A stretch of DNA of 64,000 bases from Martinezella dioscoreae (GTDB lineage: Bacteria > Pseudomonadota > Alphaproteobacteria > Rhizobiales > Rhizobiaceae), in the NCBI RefSeq assembly GCF_009176305.1, contig NZ_BLAJ01000001.1:868001-932000 (forward strand), given 5' to 3'. Shown here in pieces: positions 1 through 9,385 of the stretch. The notes beneath the pieces were generated by a model. The model was not told the origin of the DNA. It made no database searches and saw only the letters and a program-made list of their open reading frames with translations. Position 1 is the stretch's first letter; each line of letters opens with the position of its first letter. The translations under genes were made by a program, and so were the position numbers.

Positions 1-1
1 G

Positions 2-460
2 GTTCCTCTTAAGATCGTCAGCCGCACCACCGGCTTTCCGGTTCCCAATGTTCCCGCCGAATTGCGCGACGCCGAGACCTCCTTCGCACGGCAAAATCGC
101 TATTCCGCACTGATTGCCAAATATGCCAAGCAGAACGGCGTTGCAGTTGAACTCGCCACTGCTGTCATTCAGATCGAAAGCAATTTCAATCCGAAAACTC
201 GTGGAAGTGCAGGCGAAATCGGCCTGATGCAGATCAAGCCGGCGACCGCCAAGCTGATGGGCTATACCGGCCGCACCAAGGGTCTCTACGATCCCGAAAC
301 GAACATCAAGTTCGGCATGAAATATCTTGCCATGGCGCAGGACCTTGGCGGCGGACCGACCTGCAACACCATCCTCAAATACAATGCCGGCCACGGCGCC
401 ACGCGCATGAACCCGATCTCGAAGCGTTATTGCGGCAAGGTGCTTGCCCTTCTGGACTGA
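2..460 (+). CDS. Lytic murein transglycosylase (SLT domain), 5'-truncated by window edge
   Basis: The frame is open to the left edge, so only the last 152 residues are visible. They form a family 1 lytic transglycosylase (goose-lysozyme-like) domain: the catalytic glutamate lies in IESNFNP, followed by GLMQIKP and the YNAGHG signature. Such enzymes cleave the MurNAc-GlcNAc bond of peptidoglycan in the periplasm and leave 1,6-anhydroMurNAc ends. The domain runs to the C-terminus with no extra module. Signal peptide and true start lie outside the window, so localisation is inferred from the family. The gene ends 78 bases before the next start. The family call is firm; the physiological role (turnover or secretion-linked) cannot be told. 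Confidence 0.88.
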   Translation, partial: VPLKIVSRTTGFPVPNVPAELRDAETSFARQNRYSALIAKYAKQNGVAVELATAVIQIESNFNPKTRGSAGEIGLMQIKPATAKLMGYTGRTKGLYDPETNIKFGMKYLAMAQDLGGGPTCNTILKYNAGHGATRMNPISKRYCGKVLALLD

Positions 461-538
461 CATTCATGCCAGGATTTCGGATAGGGCGGAATCGTTTTCC
501 GTGCTATCGAAATCGCGACTATGGATGAGGGTTACAGC

Positions 539-1732
539 ATGGCAGCGGATTTCAGGTTCATCGTCGTTGGCCGGGGCATGATGGGGGCAGCCGCTGCCCG
601 TCACCTGGCAAACCAAACGGACGGCGTTGCCGTCATCGGGCCGGATGAACCTGAAGATCGCGCCAGCCATCAGGGTGTTTTCGGCAGTCATTACGACGAG
701 GGCCGCATCACCCGCACGATCGATCCGGACACGAACTGGGCCCGTCTCGCAAACCGTTCGATCAGCCGCTATGCGGATATCGAACGGGATAGCGGCATTC
801 AATTCTATGCTCCGGTCGGCTGCCTTGTTGTCGGGCCGGAGCGGGGCGGTGAAATAGCTTATGTCGGCGATGTCGTGGAAGCGGCCAGGCGGCTCGGCGT
901 GCAAACCGATATCCTCGATGATGCCGAGCTCAAGGTGAAGTTCCCCTTCTTCTCCTTCGCATCGGGAAGCGAAGGGGTCTTCGAACCGCATGGGGCCGGC
1001 CATATCAGCCCGCGCCGGCTGGTCAAGGCACAATCCCTGCTGGCGGAAAAGGCAGGCGCGCGTGTCATCAAGCAGACGGCGGTGTCGATCCGCGATGAGG
1101 GTGGCCTTGCTGTCGTCACGACGGCGGAAGGCGATACATTCAGCGCCGAAAAGATATTGCTCGCCGCCGGCGGTTTCTCCATTGCCGAGAATCTCTTGCC
1201 GCGACCTGTTGAGATGAAGGTTTATGGCCGCACGATCACTTTCTTCGAGGTGAGCGAGGCGGAAGCCCAAGCCCTCTCCGGCATGCCATCGCTGATATCG
1301 AAGGCGGCTGATGATTTGGACAGCATCTATATGCTGCCGCCGATCCGCTATCCGGACGGCAAATATTACATGAAGATCGGTGGCGATCCCGATGATTTGC
1401 AATTCACGACCGAGGCGGAGCTACGTGCCTGGTTCCGCACCGCCGGCCGCGACAAGGCTCGCGAGCATCTGGTGCGGATATTCCATGGGCTCGTTCCCGG
1501 CCTGAGGCGGCCACCGGCTTTCACCAATTCCTGTGCCGTCTCCTATTCGCCAACGGGCTATCCCATGATCGGCTATACCTCTTCGCTGCGTGTTGCGGTT
1601 CTGACGGGTGGCTGCGGTACGGCCGCCAAGAGTTCCGATGAAATCGGACGGCTTGGGGCGGAACTGCTGCTTACAGGCCGAATCAACGACGAAGGCTACA
1701 GCACGGATTTCTCAGCGCATTTCCGCAACTGA
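539..1732 (+). CDS. FAD-dependent amine oxidase-like oxidoreductase (sarcosine/N-methyltryptophan oxidase family)
   Basis: This 397-residue protein begins with a dinucleotide-binding motif of the DAO fold (FIVVGRGMMGAAAARHLA), and its length fits monomeric sarcosine oxidase and N-methyltryptophan oxidase. These enzymes oxidise N-methyl amino acids with O2. A late segment with NSCAVSYSPTGYPMIG and TGGCGTAAKSSDEIGRL resembles the FAD-contacting C-terminal part of the family. The ATG at 539 is preferred because GAGGGT lies just upstream; an in-frame ATG at 521 has no ribosome site. It stands alone between the transglycosylase and rnpB. The substrate cannot be read from sequence. Confidence 0.8.
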   Translation: MAADFRFIVVGRGMMGAAAARHLANQTDGVAVIGPDEPEDRASHQGVFGSHYDEGRITRTIDPDTNWARLANRSISRYADIERDSGIQFYAPVGCLVVGPERGGEIAYVGDVVEAARRLGVQTDILDDAELKVKFPFFSFASGSEGVFEPHGAGHISPRRLVKAQSLLAEKAGARVIKQTAVSIRDEGGLAVVTTAEGDTFSAEKILLAAGGFSIAENLLPRPVEMKVYGRTITFFEVSEAEAQALSGMPSLISKAADDLDSIYMLPPIRYPDGKYYMKIGGDPDDLQFTTEAELRAWFRTAGRDKAREHLVRIFHGLVPGLRRPPAFTNSCAVSYSPTGYPMIGYTSSLRVAVLTGGCGTAAKSSDEIGRLGAELLLTGRINDEGYSTDFSAHFRN

Positions 1733-1793
1733 CATCCGCTCTTCACAAACCAGCATATTTCGGTGGCAATTGCGGGCGGTCTCGGTTAATGAG

Positions 1794-2202
1794 CCTGTGC
1801 CAGTTGGCCGGGCAGCCGCGCTTCATCAATGCCGAAAGGCGATGGGGTGAGGAAAGTCCGGGCTCCACGGAAACACGGTGCCGGATAACGTCCGGCGGGG
1901 GCAACCTCAGGGAAAGTGCCACAGAAAGCAAACCGCCCGATCTCCGGATCGGGTAAGGGTGAAAGGGTGGGGTAAGAGCCCACCGCGTCTCTGGCAACAG
2001 CGACGGCACGGAAAACCCCACCGGGAGCAAAACCGAATAGGGATGACACGGAGTGCGCAAGCGCTCCAGCCTGTTTCCGGGCCGGTCATCCGGGTGGGTT
2101 GCACGAGGCGTCGCGCAAGCGGCGTCCCAGATGAATGGCTGCCACGTTCCGGTCTTGGCCGGAGCCATACAGAACCCGGCTTACAGGCCAACTGGCAAAT
2201 CA
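1794..2202 (+). ncRNA. rnpB: RNase P RNA (type A)
   Basis: The stretch carries the conserved core of bacterial RNase P RNA: GAGGAAAGTCCGGGCTCCA near 1849 and an ACAGAAA block near 1921. The ends pair as helix P1: TGCCAGTTGGCC (1798-1809) is the exact reverse complement of GGCCAACTGGCA (2187-2198). About 400 nt is the usual size for alphaproteobacterial type A RNA. It is the ribozyme that matures tRNA 5' ends. Ends are given to within a few bases. Open frames crossing the region are chance. Confidence 0.95.
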
Positions 2203-2286
2203 TCGCGCTACTTCGGGCGGTGCGTTCAACGCTTCCGCCAAATAATTTTTGAAGCTGCCGAATGCCCTGCATTTCAAGGCTTTCAG

Positions 2287-2307
2287 CCCTCGATAGACGA
2301 GGGTTTT
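2287..2307 (+). terminator. Intrinsic terminator downstream of rnpB
   Basis: CCCTCG-ATAGA-CGAGGG followed directly by TTTT forms a short hairpin with a U tract, about 90 bases past the mature 3' end. This fits a precursor RNA that is trimmed. Confidence 0.7.
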
Positions 2308-2352
2308 AACCTGTGAAAACAATCCGTTTCGGGACGTATCCTGAAGCCGATC

Positions 2353-2373
2353 CTAACCTTTCGTTAAACTTAA
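2353..2373 (+). promoter_or_regulatory. Possible CtrA box upstream of mraZ
   Basis: CTAA at 2353-2356, seven bases, then TTAA at 2364-2367 fits the TTAA-N7-TTAA CtrA consensus with one mismatch; a further TTAA starts at 2370. CtrA regulates division genes in several alphaproteobacteria. The motif is short, so this is a candidate only. Confidence 0.35.
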
Positions 2374-2418
2374 CGTCTTATGAATATTCAGGCTGCGGCC
2401 ACGTCTGACGTGGCTTCA

Positions 2419-2453
2419 TCCCATTGACGCCCATATGGTCCCATGGTATCCCA
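2419..2453 (-). promoter_or_regulatory. Four-copy MraZ-type binding boxes upstream of the dcw cluster
   Basis: TCCCA (2419-2423), GCCCA (2429-2433), TCCCA (2439-2443) and TCCCA (2449-2453) are separated by exactly 5 bases each. On the minus strand this reads as TGGGN repeats with 5-nt spacers, the arrangement reported for E. coli MraZ binding upstream of its own gene. The array lies 177 bases before the mraZ ATG, so autoregulation of the dcw operon is likely. Confidence 0.75.
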
Positions 2454-2629
2454 AAAGAACACTGCACAAGGGCAAATCAGAGCCCAATTATCGCAAAGCC
2501 ATGATTGCTCCCGTTCTGGGAGTGTCGAAGGGGTGTCGGCTCTTTCGGCTTGCGAAGCTGTGTCCGATTTTGGCTGTGCCTGTAAGCGAGTAGCGGTTTG
2601 CGGGTCATGGGGGACGGGTGTTTCGCGTC
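2454..2629 (+). other. Long untranslated leader between MraZ boxes and mraZ
   Basis: About 175 bases without a convincing gene separate the MraZ boxes from the mraZ start. A small hairpin, CTCCC-GTTCT-GGGAG, lies at 2508-2522. In Rhodobacter sphaeroides the dcw leader is also long and yields the small RNA UpsM; whether this leader yields an RNA cannot be told from sequence. Confidence 0.4.
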
Positions 2630-3070
2630 ATGAACCGCTTCCTGTCAAATGCGACCAACCGGATCGATTCCAAGGGGCGGGTTTCCGTGCCGGCGGCGTT
2701 TCGTTCTGTGTTGGTCGAGCGCAATATCCAGGAGCTGTACTGCTTTCAGGATTTTGTGTTTCCGGCGATCAGCGTCGGTGGTCTCGATCTGCTCGATCGC
2801 TTCGAGCGGCAGATTGCGGCGGACGATCCGTTTTCGTCGACGGCAAACCAGATGTCGCTCCTCATTCACGGGGGCGGGGTCTTCATGAAGCTCGATGCGG
2901 AAGGGCGGCTGATGGTCACGGATTTCATTCGCGACTTCACCGGGATCGCAAGCGAAGTAACCTTCGTCGGTCGGGCGGATCATTTTCAATTGTGGCGACC
3001 GGAGGCCTTCTTGGCCTTGCAGTCGCAGGCACGAGAGGAGCGCAGGCTGGCGGGCGGGCGCTCGGAATAA
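2630..3070 (+). CDS. mraZ: Transcriptional regulator MraZ
   Basis: A 146-residue protein with two MraZ/AbrB-like domains. The first begins [19 protein letters not shown] and the second holds the matching [18 protein letters not shown] motif near residue 88. MraZ is a ring-forming DNA-binding protein that represses the dcw operon through repeats near its own promoter; matching boxes lie at 2419-2453. The start at 2630 (MNRFLSN) matches the usual family start. An in-frame GTG at 2618 is possible, but GGGGGA at 2609-2614 would then sit too close. It is the first gene of the cluster, 14 bases before rsmH. Confidence 0.95.
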   Translation: MNRFLSNATNRIDSKGRVSVPAAFRSVLVERNIQELYCFQDFVFPAISVGGLDLLDRFERQIAADDPFSSTANQMSLLIHGGGVFMKLDAEGRLMVTDFIRDFTGIASEVTFVGRADHFQLWRPEAFLALQSQAREERRLAGGRSE

Positions 3071-3084
3071 AGCGGGGAAACGGA

Positions 3085-4110
3085 ATGGCGGCGAATTCAG
3101 GCGGAGGTTCTTCTGATGCCGGTGGCGGACCGGTTCGTCACATTCCGGTTCTTCTTCGCGAGGTGTTGGAGGCGCTGGCTCCGGCGCCTGGCAAGGTCAT
3201 CCTCGATGGAACGTTCGGGGCTGGCGGCTATACCTCAGCCATCCTCAAGGCTGGCGCCAATGTGATCGCGCTCGATCGCGATCCGACAGCGATTGCTGCA
3301 GGGCAGGCGCTGGTTTCTGCTCATGACGGCCATCTCAAGCTCATTCAATCGCAGTTTTCTCAGCTGGCTGAGCACGCTCCTGAAGGCGGTCTCGATGGCG
3401 TCGTGCTCGATATCGGCGTCTCCTCCATGCAGCTTGACGAGGCCGAGCGCGGTTTTTCCTTCAGCAAGAACGGCCCGCTTGACATGCGTATGTCGGCGAG
3501 CGGTGTCTCGGCCGCCGATGTCGTCAATCGCGCCAAGCTTGCTGATCTCATTCGCATCTTCGTGTTTCTGGGCGAGGAAAAGCAGGCGCCGCGCATCGCT
3601 CACGCGATCGAGAAACGGCGCGCGGAAGCGCCTTTCGTGACGACGCGCGATCTGGCCGGGTTGATCGAGGTCGTGACACCGAGAAAGGCGAAGGACAAGA
3701 TTCATCCGGCGACGCGGGTCTTTCAGGCCCTGCGGATTTTCGTCAATGACGAGCTCGGTGAGCTGGCTCAGGCATTGTTTGCAGCCGAGCGCGCGCTCAA
3801 GCCGGGCGGGCGCCTCGTTGTCGTGACCTTCCATTCGCTGGAGGATCGCATCGTCAAGAAGTTCTTCGCCGACCGTTCGGGTCGTGCTGCCGGATCGCGT
3901 CACATGCCGATCGTGAATGAGCGGCCCGCCACTTTCGAGCCGGTCGGCAAATCGATGATTTCTGCGAGCGATGCCGAAGCGGAAGCCAATCCGCGCGCTC
4001 GTTCGGCCAAGTTGCGTGCGGGGGTTCGCACCTTGGCTCCGGCAGGGGCGACAGATCTTTCGATCTTCGATCTGCCCAGTCTCGCCAGTCTTGGAAAGCT
4101 TGGGGGCTAA
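3085..4110 (+). CDS. rsmH: 16S rRNA (cytosine1402-N4)-methyltransferase
   Basis: A 341-residue RsmH (MraW) protein. It methylates N4 of C1402 in 16S rRNA using S-adenosylmethionine. Family signatures are [13 protein letters not shown] near the start, the SAM motif [16 protein letters not shown], the [18 protein letters not shown] block and [16 protein letters not shown] near the end. The start at 3085 follows GGGGAAACGGA. The frame stays open upstream through mraZ to 2443, but that extension has no family similarity and overlaps a real gene. It ends one base before ftsL. Confidence 0.96.
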   Translation: MAANSGGGSSDAGGGPVRHIPVLLREVLEALAPAPGKVILDGTFGAGGYTSAILKAGANVIALDRDPTAIAAGQALVSAHDGHLKLIQSQFSQLAEHAPEGGLDGVVLDIGVSSMQLDEAERGFSFSKNGPLDMRMSASGVSAADVVNRAKLADLIRIFVFLGEEKQAPRIAHAIEKRRAEAPFVTTRDLAGLIEVVTPRKAKDKIHPATRVFQALRIFVNDELGELAQALFAAERALKPGGRLVVVTFHSLEDRIVKKFFADRSGRAAGSRHMPIVNERPATFEPVGKSMISASDAEAEANPRARSAKLRAGVRTLAPAGATDLSIFDLPSLASLGKLGG

Positions 4111-4111
4111 A

Positions 4112-4633
4112 ATGCTGAAGACTTTTGACATTGTGCTGATCGGCGTCATGACGGCCATGGCCAGCGTGACCTATACGATCAAGCATCGTGCCGAGCTGAA
4201 GCTGGAAGAGGTTCGCCGCCTCGAATCCGAAATCAAGCTAGAGAGGGATACGATCGATCTCCTCAAGGCGGACTGGGCACTGGTTTCTCAGCCGAACCGG
4301 CTCGAACGCCTCGTCAACACCTACAACAGCGAACTTCAGCTGCAGCCGACGCTCTCGACGGCGATCGTTCAGCCGAGCGAATTGCCGATGTTGCGCTCGC
4401 AGCTTCCGCCGCCGACGGTAACGGCCTCCAACGATCCGAAGAGCGGCAAGGCAGGCGGTGCCAAGAGCGGCGCATCGGTGGCCTCGAGCAACGGCGATAC
4501 GACGGATGCTCAGATCAGGAAGGCCATCGCCGATGTCGCAGCCGCTCCGGCGCCGCGACCGAAACCGCCTGCTCTTGCCAAGCGCAAGAAGCCGGATGTC
4601 GACAACATGGCAACGGGATCGGTGAGGGACTGA
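4112..4633 (+). CDS. ftsL: Cell division protein FtsL
   Basis: A 173-residue bitopic membrane protein: one N-terminal membrane segment (residues about 3-20) followed by a charged helical stretch that can form a coiled coil (HRAELKLEEVRRLESEIKL). FtsL joins FtsQ and FtsB in the divisome and helps activate FtsWI. The Ala/Pro/Lys-rich C-terminal tail, from about residue 110, is longer than in E. coli FtsL. The start at 4112 has GGGGG just upstream; the frame is open further 5' inside rsmH but without a family start. The stop overlaps the ftsI ATG. Position in the cluster makes the call safe despite low conservation of the family. Confidence 0.9.
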   Translation: MLKTFDIVLIGVMTAMASVTYTIKHRAELKLEEVRRLESEIKLERDTIDLLKADWALVSQPNRLERLVNTYNSELQLQPTLSTAIVQPSELPMLRSQLPPPTVTASNDPKSGKAGGAKSGASVASSNGDTTDAQIRKAIADVAAAPAPRPKPPALAKRKKPDVDNMATGSVRD

Positions 4634-6387
4634 TGTCTTTTCTTTCGCGCATCATGGTCCTGAAGAGCAAGGCCCATTTCTCCACTGACGGCAATAACCG
4701 CCCAAGCGACGGCTTTTCTCGTTCGAGCTTTGAGGGTGCGCGCAAGCGCAAGTCCAGTCAGGCAAAGAGCCGCGTCGTCCTTTTGGTCGCAAGCTTCGTC
4801 GCCGTCTATTGCGTGATCGGCGGCCGGCTTGTCCAATTCGCCATGACATTGCCTGAGATGACGTCAAGCATTCTGCCTCCGGATCGTCTGATGGCCTCGC
4901 GTCCTGATATCGTCGACCGTAATGGCGCCCTGCTGGCAACCGACATCCGCACGGTCTCGCTGTTTGCCGAGCCGAACAAGATCATCGACGCGGACGAAGC
5001 CGTCGAGGAATTGCGCAAGGTTCTGCCGGATCTCGATACCAAATCCACCTACAAAAAGCTTTCGGCGAAATCCTCGCACTTTGCCTGGCTCCGTCGGCAG
5101 CTGACGCCGAAGCAGCAGAACCAGATTTTGGCGCTCGGCATTCCGGGCATCGGCTTTCGTCCGGAGAAGCGCCGCTTTTATCCGGGCGGTACGACTGCCC
5201 CCCATATTCTCGGCTATGTCAACATCGACAATCGCGGCGTTGCGGGCATGGAGAAATATATCGACGACCAGGGGCTCGCCGACCTCGCTGCTGCGGGAAT
5301 GACCAACGATCAGCCGCTGCAGCCGGTGAAGCTTTCGATCGATCTGCGCGTACAAGGCATCGTTCGCGATGCGGTCGTTAATGCCGTCAAGAATTTCCAG
5401 GCCAAGGGCGCAGGTGCCGCAGTCCTCGACGTCCACACCGGCGAGGTTCTCGGTATGGCCTCGGCTCCGGACTTCGATCCGAACTATCCGAACGAGGGCG
5501 CCACGGAAGGCTGGCTCAATCGCATGACGAATGGCACGTTCGAAATGGGGTCGACCTTCAAGACCTTCACTATGGCCATGGCGCTGGATGATGGCAAGGT
5601 GACGTTGCGTGATGCCTTCGATGCCACCAATCCGATTCGCATCGGTGGCTTTACCATCAAGGATTTCCACGGTCAGCGGCGCGTTTTGACGGTTCCCGAA
5701 ATTTTCCAGTACTCCTCGAACATCGGCACGGCCAAGATCGCCGATCTTGTCGGGATCGAGGGGCATAAGGAGTTCCTTACCCGTATCGGCCTGCTCACGA
5801 AGATGCAGACCGAGTTGCCCGAAGTGAAGATGCCGTCGCAGCCACGGGTCTGGAAGAAGATCAATTCTATAACAATCTCTTTCGGCCACGGCGTCTCGAC
5901 GACGCCCTTGCAGACAGCCGTTGCGGGAGCAGCGCTCGTCAATGGCGGCAAGCTGATAGAACCGACCTTCCTGCCGCGCACGCGCGACCAGGCCGATGCC
6001 ATCGCCAAGATGGTCGTCAAGAAGAGTACCAGTGATGACGTGCGCTTCCTGCTCGAGTTCAACGGCACCAGGGGCTCGGGTCGCAACGCCCGCGTTCCCG
6101 GCTACAATGTCGGCAGCAAGACCGGCACGGCCGATAAGGTGGTCAACGGCCGGTATTCCAATACGCTGAACTTCAATACCTTCATGGCCGTGTTTCCGAT
6201 CGACAATCCGCAATATATCGTCATGACGTTCATCGATGAGCCGAAGAGCGGCGAGCGCGGCGGTGGGACGATTTCGGCCTTCACGGCATTGCCGATCGCG
6301 CGTGACATCGTCGCTCGCGCGGCGCCAATTCTCGGGGTACAGCCCAGTTTTGGAAAAGATGACTCGGCCTTGCTGGCGTCTTATTAA
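4633..6387 (+). CDS. ftsI: Septal peptidoglycan transpeptidase FtsI (PBP3)
   Basis: A 584-residue class B penicillin-binding protein. After a cytoplasmic basic stretch there is one membrane anchor (VVLLVASFVAVYCVIGGRL), a dimerisation domain, and the transpeptidase domain with all three motifs: S307-T-F-K310, S361-S-N363 and K496-T-G-T499. It cross-links septal peptidoglycan and is the target of beta-lactams. ATG overlaps the ftsL stop (TGATG), suggesting translational coupling. It works with FtsW, encoded downstream. The gap to murE is 66 bases with no terminator. Confidence 0.97.
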   Translation: MSFLSRIMVLKSKAHFSTDGNNRPSDGFSRSSFEGARKRKSSQAKSRVVLLVASFVAVYCVIGGRLVQFAMTLPEMTSSILPPDRLMASRPDIVDRNGALLATDIRTVSLFAEPNKIIDADEAVEELRKVLPDLDTKSTYKKLSAKSSHFAWLRRQLTPKQQNQILALGIPGIGFRPEKRRFYPGGTTAPHILGYVNIDNRGVAGMEKYIDDQGLADLAAAGMTNDQPLQPVKLSIDLRVQGIVRDAVVNAVKNFQAKGAGAAVLDVHTGEVLGMASAPDFDPNYPNEGATEGWLNRMTNGTFEMGSTFKTFTMAMALDDGKVTLRDAFDATNPIRIGGFTIKDFHGQRRVLTVPEIFQYSSNIGTAKIADLVGIEGHKEFLTRIGLLTKMQTELPEVKMPSQPRVWKKINSITISFGHGVSTTPLQTAVAGAALVNGGKLIEPTFLPRTRDQADAIAKMVVKKSTSDDVRFLLEFNGTRGSGRNARVPGYNVGSKTGTADKVVNGRYSNTLNFNTFMAVFPIDNPQYIVMTFIDEPKSGERGGGTISAFTALPIARDIVARAAPILGVQPSFGKDDSALLASY

Positions 6388-6453
6388 GCGTGAAAGAATA
6401 CACACGTCGATTCGCGAGGGGCGGACTGATCGAGAAGGCGAAAAGTACATTCG

Positions 6454-7917
6454 ATGAACTTGCGGGATATTGCCGGAAATGAGTTTCCGGAACTCAACAC
6501 ACATATTGGCGGAGCGCTTGGCGATCTTGAGATAAGCGGGATCTCCGCCGACAGCCGTAAAGTGGCGCCAGGCATGGCCTTTGTTGCCGTTGCCGGCACG
6601 AAGGCGGATGGAGCAAGTTTCATTGCCGATGCCGTTTCGCGCGGTGCTTCCGTTATCGTTGCGGGTCACTTGGCTGATGCCGGTAATGTGCCGCTGCTGC
6701 AGGTTGACGAGCCGCGCCGGTTCCTCGCTGTCGCCGCTTCCCGTTTTTACGGGCGCCAGCCGGAAACCATGGTGGCGGTGACGGGAACTGCGGGCAAGAC
6801 CTCCGTTGCTTCTTTCACGCGCCAGATCTGGGCATATGCCGGCCATCCGGCCGCCATGATCGGCACGACGGGCGTCGTTTCACCGACCCGCAACGAATAT
6901 GGCGCGCTGACGACGCCCGATCCGGTGTCGTTGCACAAGTTGCTGGCCGAACTGGCGGACGAGGGCGTTACCCATGCGGCGATGGAAGCATCCAGCCACG
7001 GCCTCGACCAGTTCCGGCTCGACGGCGTGAAGCTTGCTGCTGCTGCCTTCACCAATCTCGGCCGCGATCACATGGATTACCATCCGACGGTCGAGGACTA
7101 TATGGCGGCCAAGATGCGGCTGTTCCGCGATTTGCTGCCGAAGGGTTCGCCAGCTGTTATCTTTGCCGATGACGCCTGGTCTGCGCAGGCGATTGCCGCC
7201 GCCAGAGACGCTGGGCATGATGTCCGCACCGTCGGGCGCAAGGGCGATTTCCTGACGCTGAAGCGCGTCGAGCATTTTCGCCACAAGCAGATCGCCGAGG
7301 TCCATGTTGGCGACGATATCTTCGAAGTTCATATCCCGCTTGCCGGAGATTTCCAGATCGCCAATGCGCTGGTCGCGGCCGGCCTCGCCATTTCGACGGG
7401 TGTTGCCGCACCGGTTGCCATGGCAGCGCTCGAAAAGCTCGTCGGTGCGTCCGGCCGCCTGGAGCTGGTCGGTCATACGCATGACGGCGCGCTCGCCTAT
7501 GTCGACTATGCTCACAAGCCGGATGCGCTGGAAAACGTCCTGAATTCGGTGCGGCCGTTTACGACGGGCCGGGTCATCGTCCTCTTCGGCTGTGGCGGCG
7601 ACCGCGATCGCGGCAAGCGTCCGATCATGGGTGAGATCGCCTGCCGTCTGGCCGATGTCGTCATTGTCACCGACGACAACCCGCGCTCTGAGGATCCGGC
7701 GGCGATCCGCTCGGAGATCATGGCGGCTGCCGCTTGCGCGACGGAGATCGGCGATCGCGCCGAAGCGATCCGCAAGGCTGTCGGCCTACTGAAATCCGGC
7801 GACACGCTGATCGTTGCCGGCAAGGGGCATGAGGAAGGTCAGACGATCGGCAGTGTAACGCTGCCGTTCTCCGATCATGCCGAATTGCGCAAAGCATTGG
7901 AGGATTTGAAGTCTTGA
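6454..7917 (+). CDS. murE: UDP-MurNAc-L-Ala-D-Glu:meso-DAP ligase
   Basis: A 487-residue cytoplasmic Mur ligase that adds the third residue of the stem peptide. The ATP loop TGTAGKTS is at residues 110-117. DNPR at 408-411, followed by SEDP, is the signature of enzymes using meso-diaminopimelate, so the stem peptide here should be of the DAP type. A glycine-rich GKGHEEGQ motif lies near the end. It overlaps murF by 4 bases (TTGA). Confidence 0.97.
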   Translation: MNLRDIAGNEFPELNTHIGGALGDLEISGISADSRKVAPGMAFVAVAGTKADGASFIADAVSRGASVIVAGHLADAGNVPLLQVDEPRRFLAVAASRFYGRQPETMVAVTGTAGKTSVASFTRQIWAYAGHPAAMIGTTGVVSPTRNEYGALTTPDPVSLHKLLAELADEGVTHAAMEASSHGLDQFRLDGVKLAAAAFTNLGRDHMDYHPTVEDYMAAKMRLFRDLLPKGSPAVIFADDAWSAQAIAAARDAGHDVRTVGRKGDFLTLKRVEHFRHKQIAEVHVGDDIFEVHIPLAGDFQIANALVAAGLAISTGVAAPVAMAALEKLVGASGRLELVGHTHDGALAYVDYAHKPDALENVLNSVRPFTTGRVIVLFGCGGDRDRGKRPIMGEIACRLADVVIVTDDNPRSEDPAAIRSEIMAAAACATEIGDRAEAIRKAVGLLKSGDTLIVAGKGHEEGQTIGSVTLPFSDHAELRKALEDLKS

Positions 7918-9374
7918 GCTGGCTATGGACAACTGAGGATCTGATCGCTGCAATCTCCGGCCGCTCTTTCGGAGTGCTGCCTGAGGGCATTACGGGCATT
8001 TCCATAGACAGTCGTTCCATCAAGCCGGGCGAAGCCTTTTTCGCCATCAAGGGCGATCGCGTCGATGGTCATGACTATGCCAATATCGCTATGGCGAACG
8101 GCGCCGCTTTCATCGTGATCAGTGAGGCACGCTTGCCTGCGATGGGCGGCCTGGCCGTGCCGAAGGTGGTCGTCGATGACGTCTTGGCGGCGCTTGCGCG
8201 GCTCGGTGTTGCCGCCCGCAAGCGCACGCAGGCGAAGATTATCGCCGTCACCGGTTCGGTCGGCAAGACGACGACTAAAGAGATGCTGCGCCGCGCGCTG
8301 ACGCCTTCGGGCAAGGTGCATGCCTCCGTTGCTTCCTTCAACAATCATTGGGGCGTGCCGCTGACATTGGCTCGCATGCCTGAGGATACCGATTTCGGCG
8401 TTTTCGAGATCGGTATGAACCATCCCGAAGAGATTAGGCCGCTGGTCAAGATGGTGCAGCCGCATGTCGCGATCATCACCACAATTGCGCCGGCCCATCT
8501 CGGCAATTTCAACAGCATCACCGAGATTGCTGCCGCAAAGGCGGAGATATTCGACGGTGTCGTGCCGGGCGGTCATGCCATTCTCAATCACGACAACGAT
8601 CAGTTCGAGATGCTGGAGAAGGCTGCCATGGCGGCCGGCATCGAGCACATCCATAGCTTCGGCCAGCATGCGAAGGCCGATGTGCGCCTCGCCGAATTCA
8701 ATGCTTCGGAAGAGAATTCGACGCTTTGGCTGACGATCGGCGGCGAGACCATGGAAGTGGCGCTTGGCGCCCCTGGTCGTCATATCGCGGAAAACGCGCT
8801 TGCCGTGCTGGGCGCCGTCATGCTCGTGGAGGCCGATCTCGATCAAGCGGTCGATGCGCTGGCCGACCTGCAGCCGGAAAAGGGCAGGGGCCAACGCCAC
8901 AAGCGCGCGATCGGCAACGGCTACTTCACGCTGATCGACGAAAGCTACAACGCCAATCCTGCCTCCATGCGCGCGGCCATCGCGTTGCTGGCGACGACAT
9001 CGCCGCATGCCGGACCAGGCGGACGGGTGGGCAGGCGGATCGCTATGCTCGGCGACATGTTGGAAATGGGGGATTATGCCCAGCGCGTGCATGCCAACCT
9101 TGCCGGGCCGCTGCTTGCGGCTGGCATCGAGCATGTCTGGCTGGCTGGTCCGGAGATGGCGGCTTTGCGGGATGAGCTGCCGGAAAGTGTTCATGTCGAA
9201 TATCACGAGACGACTGAGGAGCTCTCGGAATTCGCGCTCAATTCTGTCGCCCCCGGCGATGTCTTGATGGTGAAATCGTCGCTTGGAATGGGGTTCGGAA
9301 AGATCGTCGCGGGCTTGCTTGACAAATTTCCCGCATTTTCCGACACGGGCCCCCACACCCATCAGGGGCTTTAG
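7914..9374 (+). CDS. murF: UDP-MurNAc-tripeptide:D-Ala-D-Ala ligase
   Basis: A 486-residue Mur ligase that completes the UDP-MurNAc-pentapeptide. It has the ATP loop TGSVGKTT at residues 113-120, the [12 protein letters not shown] and [11 protein letters not shown] blocks, and [11 protein letters not shown] in the C-terminal half. The chosen start is TTG at 7914, with GGAGGA about 10 bases upstream inside the end of murE; no nearby in-frame ATG is available. The overlap with murE points to translational coupling. mraY follows after 11 bases. Confidence 0.96.
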   Translation: MSWLWTTEDLIAAISGRSFGVLPEGITGISIDSRSIKPGEAFFAIKGDRVDGHDYANIAMANGAAFIVISEARLPAMGGLAVPKVVVDDVLAALARLGVAARKRTQAKIIAVTGSVGKTTTKEMLRRALTPSGKVHASVASFNNHWGVPLTLARMPEDTDFGVFEIGMNHPEEIRPLVKMVQPHVAIITTIAPAHLGNFNSITEIAAAKAEIFDGVVPGGHAILNHDNDQFEMLEKAAMAAGIEHIHSFGQHAKADVRLAEFNASEENSTLWLTIGGETMEVALGAPGRHIAENALAVLGAVMLVEADLDQAVDALADLQPEKGRGQRHKRAIGNGYFTLIDESYNANPASMRAAIALLATTSPHAGPGGRVGRRIAMLGDMLEMGDYAQRVHANLAGPLLAAGIEHVWLAGPEMAALRDELPESVHVEYHETTEELSEFALNSVAPGDVLMVKSSLGMGFGKIVAGLLDKFPAFSDTGPHTHQGL

Positions 9375-9385
9375 AAAGGGCTCTT

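Noticed and set aside
1743..2316. Several open frames over the RNase P RNA
   Set aside because: The region is explained by rnpB; the frames have no supported start or motif.
2443..3084. Long N-terminal extension of rsmH open through mraZ
   Set aside because: It overlaps a real gene in another frame and has no family similarity; a good start with a ribosome site exists at 3085.
4864..6846. 660-codon minus-strand open frame opposite ftsI/murE
   Set aside because: Antisense shadow of certain genes, with no recognisable domain.
7923..9362. 479-codon minus-strand open frame opposite murF
   Set aside because: Antisense shadow; low-complexity Arg/His composition.
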